Shown piece by piece: positions 1 through 5,447 of a stretch of DNA of 10,165 bases; within the stretch, counting starts at the first letter, position 1, and each line of letters opens with the position of its first letter. The notes under the pieces were generated by a model. The model ran no database searches, was not told where the DNA came from, and saw nothing but the letters and a program-made list of their open reading frames with translations. The translations under genes were made by a program, and so were the position numbers. The stretch covers positions 1 to 10,165 of the forward strand of contig CAJXDX010000055.1 of the NCBI GenBank assembly GCA_913052275.1. The letters are read 5' to 3'. This DNA is from an uncultured Pseudomonadota bacterium. GTDB lineage: Bacteria > SAR324 > NAC60-12.

Positions 1-67
1 ATTTAGCTGATTCTTCACCAAATTATTTGAACTGAAACCAAAAATTTAGGTTTCCAGCCAAAGCATT

Positions 68-95
68 TTGAAATAACGACCAGACCATTTATAAA
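68..95 (+). promoter_or_regulatory. Possible sigma-70-type promoter for the dsbA-like/hldE-like pair
   Basis: A TTGAAA hexamer at 68-73 is followed after 16 bases by TATAAA at 90-95. Each matches the bacterial housekeeping consensus at five of six positions. Transcription would begin near position 102, leaving about 70 bases of leader before the ATG at 172. The region is AT-rich, so a chance match is quite possible. The rest of 1-171 shows no ORF, RNA gene or clear hairpin. Confidence 0.35.
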
Positions 96-171
96 ATCCT
101 TTACACAATTCCCAAAAATTAGTCGAAGCCGATCCTAATCAGCAACTAAAACTGAAGAAAATAAATAATCC

Positions 172-1200
172 ATGAATAAAACTGCAAAAACTTTCCTGTT
201 CAAATTTCTCTTGTTGCCAATAATCATTTCTATCGATTATTCCCCTTCATATGGTCAAAAATCATCTACATTTCATCCAAACCCTGTTTTAGGTTTTGTA
301 GACGGGAATCAGGTAACATTTGAAGATGTGCGAAACAAAAAAACGAATGACCTCAGCCTGCAGCTTTATCAGCAATTGAGTGTCAGATTGATGGAGTATT
401 CAATTAAAAAACTTGCAGCAAAGCATTCGGAAATTAACCTGACACCCGAAAAAAAAGTAACTCTCAAAGAAATCGTTGCTTTTTTTGAACAAAATAACCT
501 CCAGGAACGAGGAACACTTGAACAGCTCCGCCCCCAGATAAAGCAGTTTCTGCAGCAGCAAATCCGCAATCAGCACTTGTTAAACCAGTACTCACTGGCC
601 TTGGAAAAAGGTTGGGTAGTTTCTCATCTGGAACCTCCTTCTGAATTTATGCTCGTAGGAAATATAAAAACGGGCTATCTCAGAGGCAACAAGAAAGCAC
701 CCGTTATCCTGCTCGAATTTTCTGACTATCAATGTCCCTTTTGCGGTCGGGTACAGCCCACAATCAGCAGGCTCATCAATAATTACAAAGACAGGGTAGC
801 TTTTGGCTATAGGCATTTTCCGCTGTCTTTTCATAAAGAAGCTGATGAAGCGGCCATTGCTGCTGAGTGTGCTCGGGAACAAGACAAATTCCTTGAATTG
901 CATCTTCTGTTATATTCACGTCAAAAAGCACAGACATCAGATGATCTGAAAAAATATGCACGAGAAATAAAAGTAAAGTCTCCTGAAAAATTTGACAAAT
1001 GTCTGGACAGCGAAAAATTTCGCGGACTGGTCCAGCAGGATTTTAGCGACGGGTCAAAGCTGGGTATTACAGGAACACCAGGTTTTTTGGTTGGAGCATT
1101 CAACCCAAAGACCGGAGAAATAAAGGGTGAAGTACTCTCTGGTGCTCAACCATACAATGTATTTAAGAAAACACTGGACAAATACTTGAGCCGGCAATAA
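172..1200 (+). CDS. Exported SurA_N-like/DsbA-family thioredoxin-fold fusion protein
   Basis: Probable periplasmic or membrane-facing thiol-disulfide oxidoreductase of 342 residues. Residues 1-28 look like a signal peptide: a Lys-containing start, a hydrophobic run at about 8-21, and a plausible signal peptidase I site after Ser-Tyr-Gly (26-28). Residues 36-150 begin with a Val-Asp-Gly-Asn-Gln-Val-Thr pattern and continue as charged helices, like the N-terminal region of SurA/PpiC-type chaperones; no prolyl-isomerase domain follows. From about 165 to the end is a DsbA-like fold with the redox motif CPFC (Cys188, Cys191) and the cis-proline loop Gly-Thr-Pro-Gly (Pro303). Two further cysteines, Cys233 and Cys277, lie in segments conserved in this DsbA subgroup and might form a structural disulfide (inference). 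The same fusion is known in delta-proteobacteria and Acidobacteria. It may oxidise or isomerise envelope protein disulfides; substrates are unknown. No strong Shine-Dalgarno precedes the ATG, but the start places the signal peptide correctly. The next gene begins 5 bases after the stop. Confidence 0.85.
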   Translation: MNKTAKTFLFKFLLLPIIISIDYSPSYGQKSSTFHPNPVLGFVDGNQVTFEDVRNKKTNDLSLQLYQQLSVRLMEYSIKKLAAKHSEINLTPEKKVTLKEIVAFFEQNNLQERGTLEQLRPQIKQFLQQQIRNQHLLNQYSLALEKGWVVSHLEPPSEFMLVGNIKTGYLRGNKKAPVILLEFSDYQCPFCGRVQPTISRLINNYKDRVAFGYRHFPLSFHKEADEAAIAAECAREQDKFLELHLLLYSRQKAQTSDDLKKYAREIKVKSPEKFDKCLDSEKFRGLVQQDFSDGSKLGITGTPGFLVGAFNPKTGEIKGEVLSGAQPYNVFKKTLDKYLSRQ

Positions 1201-1205
1201 AACTT

Positions 1206-2600
1206 ATGAGCCAATCCTATCTCCGCCAAGCACTGGAGAATATTGAGTGCCCTCGTATTCTGGTTATTGGCGATCTAATGCTGGACCATTATTCATGGGG
1301 AGAAGTGGATCGTATTTCTCCAGAAGCTCCTATTCCTGTTATGAGAGTGCTGAGAGAAGATCAACGATTGGGAGGAGCAGGGAATGTGGTGATGAACTTG
1401 GTTACTTTGGGTGCAGAGGTTTCTGTCTGCGGAGTTACAGGTAAAGATGAAACAGGAGAAATCATCAACAAACTGCTTGCAGAAATTGAAGTTGATCGAT
1501 CCGGAGTTATAGTCTCAGAAAATCATAAAAGCTGCCTCAAGCATCGAATGATAGCAGGACAAACCCATTTGCTCCGCATGGACATAGACCCTGACCCCAA
1601 CACAGATTTAACTCAAAATCAACTGATTGAATATCTGCAAGAGAAAGTCCCTAACTGTGATGCGGCAATAGTTTCTGACTATGGAAAGGGACTGCTAAGC
1701 TCCTCTGTTCTTAAGGAACTTGCTTCATGCGGGAAAAAACACGGAATACCCATTATAGGTGATCCCAAACGTACTACAAATTACAGCATATATCAGGACT
1801 TTACCCTCATAAAACCTAACCGCAAGGAAACTGAAGCAGCAGTTGGGTTTGCTCTCAGCAATCGAAATGACATTCTTCGGGCTGCAGAAAAACTTAAAGA
1901 TGAAGTTAGTCTGGATTATCTGGTGATCAGTCTTGATCAGGATGGTTTGTTGCTTTTTCAAAGCCCTGATGATTATCAATTTTTTGAAGCTGAAACAAAA
2001 GAAGTTTTTGATGTCGTGGGAGCAGGCGATACGGTCAGCAGTGTACTGGCTTTTATGATTGCAGGTAAAGCAAGTATTGAGCATGCGGCTTACTGGGCAC
2101 AACTTGCAGCCAGCATGGAGATTCAGCATGTAGGGGTTGTTTCATTTACAAAAAATGAACTGCTACAGCGCTTTGATTTTGGAGAATCATCCACGAAAAT
2201 CATGACACTAGAACAACTTTGCCGAAACTTGCCAAGTGAATTGCCTGTTGTATTTACAAATGGCTTTTTTGACAATATCTCAGCAGGACACTTGAAGTTC
2301 CTGGATCAATTGAAGACCCTGAAAGGGTTTAATGTGGTTGGAATCAACAGCGACAATAGTATTGATGAACAAAAAGGGGCGCTTCCATTACTTAATGAGC
2401 GTGAACGTGCATTGTTGCTGTCAGCTGTAGAAGCAGTAGACAGAGTAGTGATTTTCAATGAGCTTGATGCCGGTTCCATGATCAGGCGTATTCGTCCCCA
2501 GATAGTAGTTAAGGGGAAGCGTTTCCTCAACAAACAGCTGCCTGAAAAAAAAGCCATTGAGGAAACCGGTGCCAAACTTGAATTTTTTCTTGAATATTAA
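1206..2600 (+). CDS. hldE: HldE/RfaE-like bifunctional heptose kinase/nucleotidyltransferase with divergent C-terminal domain
   Basis: 464 residues, against 477 in E. coli HldE. Family role: phosphorylation of D-glycero-beta-D-manno-heptose 7-phosphate at C1 by a cytoplasmic PfkB-type kinase, then ADP transfer to give ADP-heptose for lipopolysaccharide core. The kinase domain (about 15-320) is well preserved: Gly-Asp-Leu-Met-Leu-Asp at 22-27, Arg-Ile-Ser-Pro-Glu-Ala-Pro, a GGAGN sugar-binding motif, and Asp-Val-Val-Gly-Ala-Gly-Asp at 269-275 with catalytic base Asp275. The nucleotidyltransferase domain (about 345-464) keeps the Thr-Asn-Gly start and the Asn-Ser-Asp and Glu-Ala-Val-Asp landmarks. 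Its usual HxGH signature, however, reads Ser-Ala-Gly-His (359-362), the basic Arg before Lys-Gly is missing, and the protein ends about where the C-terminal Ser-Ser/Thr-Thr motif should come. The kinase assignment is therefore firm, while the second activity is doubtful. The ATG lies 5 bases after the preceding stop and has no clear Shine-Dalgarno, which suggests translational coupling. A related sugar kinase with another substrate is possible. Confidence 0.8.
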   Translation: MSQSYLRQALENIECPRILVIGDLMLDHYSWGEVDRISPEAPIPVMRVLREDQRLGGAGNVVMNLVTLGAEVSVCGVTGKDETGEIINKLLAEIEVDRSGVIVSENHKSCLKHRMIAGQTHLLRMDIDPDPNTDLTQNQLIEYLQEKVPNCDAAIVSDYGKGLLSSSVLKELASCGKKHGIPIIGDPKRTTNYSIYQDFTLIKPNRKETEAAVGFALSNRNDILRAAEKLKDEVSLDYLVISLDQDGLLLFQSPDDYQFFEAETKEVFDVVGAGDTVSSVLAFMIAGKASIEHAAYWAQLAASMEIQHVGVVSFTKNELLQRFDFGESSTKIMTLEQLCRNLPSELPVVFTNGFFDNISAGHLKFLDQLKTLKGFNVVGINSDNSIDEQKGALPLLNERERALLLSAVEAVDRVVIFNELDAGSMIRRIRPQIVVKGKRFLNKQLPEKKAIEETGAKLEFFLEY

Positions 2601-2635
2601 TATCTGCTGATATTATATCTTTACCTTCATTTTTC

Positions 2636-2649
2636 CTCAAAATTTTGAG
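2636..2649. repeat. Perfect 14-bp palindrome upstream of the SHMT-like gene
   Basis: CTCAAAATTTTGAG is a perfect palindrome with 7-base arms, centred 55 bases before the ATG at 2698 and 36 bases after the preceding stop. It could be an operator for a dimeric regulator. As RNA it would form only a weak five-pair stem with an AATT loop and no T-tract, so it is not a good terminator. I see no convincing -35/-10 pair elsewhere in this 97-base gap, which is very AT-rich. Confidence 0.3.
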
Positions 2650-2697
2650 TTAAATAAAAAACTGAAATCAACAATCTTTAATTAAATTATAAGAGCA

Positions 2698-3993
2698 ATG
2701 AGTGTAAACATTTCTGATGTATTGGACATCGTCAGTCGCCAGAACCAATGGAGAGGTAGAGAGGCGATCAACCTGATTGCGAGCGAAAATGTGCAGTCTG
2801 ATGCAGTCAAACAGGCCGAGATTAACGATTTTATGGGACGATACGCAGAAGGACATCCCAACACAGATCAAAAAGACAGGCGATATTATGAAGGCACCCG
2901 CTATATAGACCAAATAGAGAGCATGGCTGTTAGCGAAATGATCAAGCTGGCAAAGTGTCTTCAAGCCGATGTGCGTCCGGTCAGCGGAAACGCGGCAAAC
3001 ACTGCGGTCGCTTTAGGAATATTACGCGGGAATGACACAGTAATTGTGAACTCAATTGAGAATGGAGGGCATATCAGTCATAACCCAATCGGAGTTGTAG
3101 GACGAAGAATTCAAGTCCGTGGTAAAGTACTCACACCAGGACGTGAAAATTCTATCAATCTGCATTACTGGCCAACCACCGAAGACGGATATCATCTGGA
3201 CACACCAAGATGTTTGGATTTGCTGGAACAAACTTCTCCTAACATGGTTATTTTGGGCAAAAGCCTGTTTCTTTTTCCTGAACCTGTTAAAGAAATTGCT
3301 GAAGTATGCCGTGCTAAAAATATCCCCATACTTTATGACGGTGCTCATGTGCTGGGACTAATAACAGGCGGACAGTTCCAGGATCCGTTTAAAGAAGGTG
3401 CACACTTTATCAATGCCAGTACTCACAAAACCTTTCCGGGACCACAACGCGGTGTTATTTTAGGAAACATGAGCAGCGAACAGGAAATGAAATGGTGGAA
3501 CAGCGTGGACAGAGGTGTGATGCCCGGCTCTTCAAGCAGTCACCATTTACATACTCTGCCGGGGATGTTGATCGCAATCAGGGAAATGGCTGAATATGGA
3601 CATCAATATGCTTCGCAAACAGTTGCTAATGCCAAAGCATTCGGTCAGGCTCTTACAGATGAAGGTGTTAATGTGGAAGCAGAAGAGTTTGGTTTTACGG
3701 AAAGTCACCAGTTGGCACTGAACGTTACCAATTTTGGAGATGCAAAAGCAATTGCCCGCTCCCTTGCAGAGCAGAACAACATCATCACCAATTATAACCT
3801 TCTTCCCGGAGATAAAGACCCGAACAATCCTTCCGGTTTAAGAATTGGTGTACAGGAGATGACACGCTATGGCATGAAAGAAGCTGACATGCAGGAACTT
3901 GCAGCCCTCATGAAGGCAGGAATGGAAGGAAAAGTTGTAAAAGACGAGGTCGTGCTATTACGCAGTCGATTCACTGAAGTAAACTATGCCTGA
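2698..3993 (+). CDS. glyA: Serine hydroxymethyltransferase-like PLP enzyme, archaeal/methanogen-type
   Basis: 431 residues, close to archaeal SHMT (about 430). The family interconverts serine and glycine, passing the hydroxymethyl carbon to a reduced pterin (tetrahydrofolate in bacteria). A full set of catalytic residues can be placed: Tyr49-Ala-Glu51-Gly (catalytic Glu), His125 in Gly-Gly-His-Ile-Ser-His (stacks on PLP), Asp214 and His217 in Asp-Gly-Ala-His, Lys244 in Ser-Thr-His-Lys-Thr (Schiff base), and Arg382 in Asn-Pro-Ser-Gly-Leu-Arg (carboxylate binding). The segments Ser-Leu-Phe-x-Phe-Pro, His-Val-Leu-Gly-Leu-Ile, Gln-Phe-Gln-Asp-Pro and Phe-Thr-Glu-Ser-His-Gln resemble archaeal rather than classical bacterial GlyA. 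One oddity is that the loop after Tyr-Ala-Glu-Gly is about five residues longer than the usual Pro-Gly-Lys-Arg-Tyr-Tyr form. An SHMT paralogue with another aldehyde, amino acid or pterin partner is therefore possible. The start fits the family's N-terminus; only a weak AAGAG lies before it (2691-2695), very close to the ATG. Confidence 0.8.
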   Translation: MSVNISDVLDIVSRQNQWRGREAINLIASENVQSDAVKQAEINDFMGRYAEGHPNTDQKDRRYYEGTRYIDQIESMAVSEMIKLAKCLQADVRPVSGNAANTAVALGILRGNDTVIVNSIENGGHISHNPIGVVGRRIQVRGKVLTPGRENSINLHYWPTTEDGYHLDTPRCLDLLEQTSPNMVILGKSLFLFPEPVKEIAEVCRAKNIPILYDGAHVLGLITGGQFQDPFKEGAHFINASTHKTFPGPQRGVILGNMSSEQEMKWWNSVDRGVMPGSSSSHHLHTLPGMLIAIREMAEYGHQYASQTVANAKAFGQALTDEGVNVEAEEFGFTESHQLALNVTNFGDAKAIARSLAEQNNIITNYNLLPGDKDPNNPSGLRIGVQEMTRYGMKEADMQELAALMKAGMEGKVVKDEVVLLRSRFTEVNYA

Positions 3994-4055
3994 TCCATTC
4001 AAAAGCAGCAGTGTTTTACCAGACTTACTGCAAAGAGAATAATATACATTTTCAG

Positions 4056-5429
4056 TCAGGCGTTTTTACCGGACTTTCTCCCATGTGTTGATTTCTTCTT
4101 CCGCCAGATAAAGTTCAATGGAGTTCCTTCAAAACCAAAATGATGGCGAAACTGGTTTGCAATATATCGCTCGTAGGCAAAATTGGTTTTGTCAGGATTG
4201 TTGGTCATGAAAACAAACGTCGGCGGTGCAACACTGACCTGATTACCGTAGAAAACTTTAGTTGGACGACCTGATTTAGAAGGTGGTGGATGTTGATTAA
4301 CAATGATCTGCAGCATAGTATTCAGATCTGAAGTCTGTATACGCCGAACATATTGTTTGTGCACTTGAAAAATGAGATCAAAAATCTGATGCACTCGCTG
4401 CCCGCTCTTGGCACTTACAAAAATAAGCGGCGCAAAACTGATAAAGTTCAATCTGTGCAGAACCTCATTTTCAACTTCCTTTCTGCTTTTGCCTTCCTTT
4501 TTTGCCAGGTCCCATTTATTCAGAACGATAATCAATGACTTCCTGCGCTCATTCACATAACCGGCAATTTTCAAAACCTGTTCGGTGATTCCTTCCTCAG
4601 CATCAATTATCAGAAGGGCTACGTCTGAACGTTCAATTGACCTGAGTGCGGATACGATGCTGAAGGTTTCTATTTTCTGGCTGACTTTACCTCGCCTTCG
4701 TATTCCTGCGGTGTCTACCAGAAGAATCTCCTGTCCTTGGTAAACACAAAGACTGTCTACCGGATCTCTTGTCGTACCGGAAACAGGATCAACAATCATT
4801 CGTTCCTTGCGGAGCAGGGCGTTTACAATTGATGATTTGCCTGCGTTAGGTTTTCCGACAACCGCAACCGCTACAGGAGTTTCCGGATTATTCAGCTCCT
4901 TTTCGGAATCTAGATTTTTCTGTTGAAGGGGAACTTGTTGATTTACTTCCTGAAGCAGGCCTTCAATTCCACGATTATGCTCGGAAGAAACAGGAAATAT
5001 TTTCTCAATGCCAAGCTGGTGAAACTCCAGGCTTTCATTTTCGAGACGTTGATTATCTGCTTTATTGACCACTACAAACAGCGGTCTTTCAGCTTCAACT
5101 AATGTGCGGTATATTTCTTCATCTTCAGGAGTCCAGCCTTCCTGGGCATTCACAACAAAAAAAACACAATCTGCTTCTTCAACAGCAAGTTGTGCCTGCT
5201 TTGCCATTTTCTGTATAAGTGAGGTTTCCGCAACAGGCTCAAAGCCGCCTGTGTCAACGACAATAAATTCAAAGCCATGATATTGTGCTTTTCCATAATT
5301 GCGGTCACGAGTTATCCCGGGTTTTTTCTCAACGAGGGCAGAGCGTCTACCAATGAGGCGGTTGAACAATGTTGATTTTCCAACATTTGGCCTGCCGACA
5401 ATGGCGGCAATGGAGAGCGGACTGGACAT
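4056..5429 (-). CDS. der: GTPase Der (EngA), 50S ribosome assembly factor
   Basis: 457 residues, within the normal range (E. coli 490, Thermotoga about 440). Der has two consecutive G domains and a KH-like domain, and helps maturation of the large ribosomal subunit in the cytoplasm; it is usually essential. First G domain: P-loop Gly-Arg-Pro-Asn-Val-Gly-Lys-Ser-Thr (12-20), Gly-Ile-Thr-Arg-Asp-Arg (38-43), Asp-Thr-Gly-Gly (59-62), Asn-Lys-Ala-Asp (122-125). Second G domain, from about 187: Gly-Lys-Pro-Asn-Ala-Gly-Lys-Ser-Ser, Ser-Gly-Thr-Thr-Arg-Asp, Asp-Thr-Ala-Gly, Asn-Lys-Trp-Asp and Ser-Ala-Lys-Ser-Gly. The KH-like domain covers roughly the last 105 residues and ends in a Lys/Arg-rich tail. 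An acidic linker at about 178-186 joins the G domains. All nucleotide-binding motifs are intact. The ATG starts 18 bases after the gyrB stop with no good Shine-Dalgarno, so translation may be coupled to gyrB. Der is not a usual gyrB neighbour. Confidence 0.97.
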   Translation of the reverse strand: MSSPLSIAAIVGRPNVGKSTLFNRLIGRRSALVEKKPGITRDRNYGKAQYHGFEFIVVDTGGFEPVAETSLIQKMAKQAQLAVEEADCVFFVVNAQEGWTPEDEEIYRTLVEAERPLFVVVNKADNQRLENESLEFHQLGIEKIFPVSSEHNRGIEGLLQEVNQQVPLQQKNLDSEKELNNPETPVAVAVVGKPNAGKSSIVNALLRKERMIVDPVSGTTRDPVDSLCVYQGQEILLVDTAGIRRRGKVSQKIETFSIVSALRSIERSDVALLIIDAEEGITEQVLKIAGYVNERRKSLIIVLNKWDLAKKEGKSRKEVENEVLHRLNFISFAPLIFVSAKSGQRVHQIFDLIFQVHKQYVRRIQTSDLNTMLQIIVNQHPPPSKSGRPTKVFYGNQVSVAPPTFVFMTNNPDKTNFAYERYIANQFRHHFGFEGTPLNFIWRKKKSTHGRKSGKNA

Positions 5430-5447
5430 GGATTGCTGCAGAAAATG

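Noticed and set aside
1725..2129. 134-codon open frame on the minus strand inside the hldE-like gene
   Set aside because: It lies wholly antisense to a conserved kinase domain, its product is Cys-rich and low in order with no recognisable motif, and no ribosome binding site supports it.
2601..2640. Continuation of the hldE-like frame past its stop as the missing C-terminal tail
   Set aside because: Reading through gives a Leu/Tyr-rich stretch that ends at another stop within 25 codons; a Phe-Ser-Ser triplet there is isolated and not convincing.
4008..4031. GCAGT/ACTGC inverted repeat between the converging SHMT-like gene and der
   Set aside because: The stem is only five pairs with a 14-base loop and has no proper T-run on either strand (on the minus strand only TGCTTTT follows), so I do not call it a terminator.
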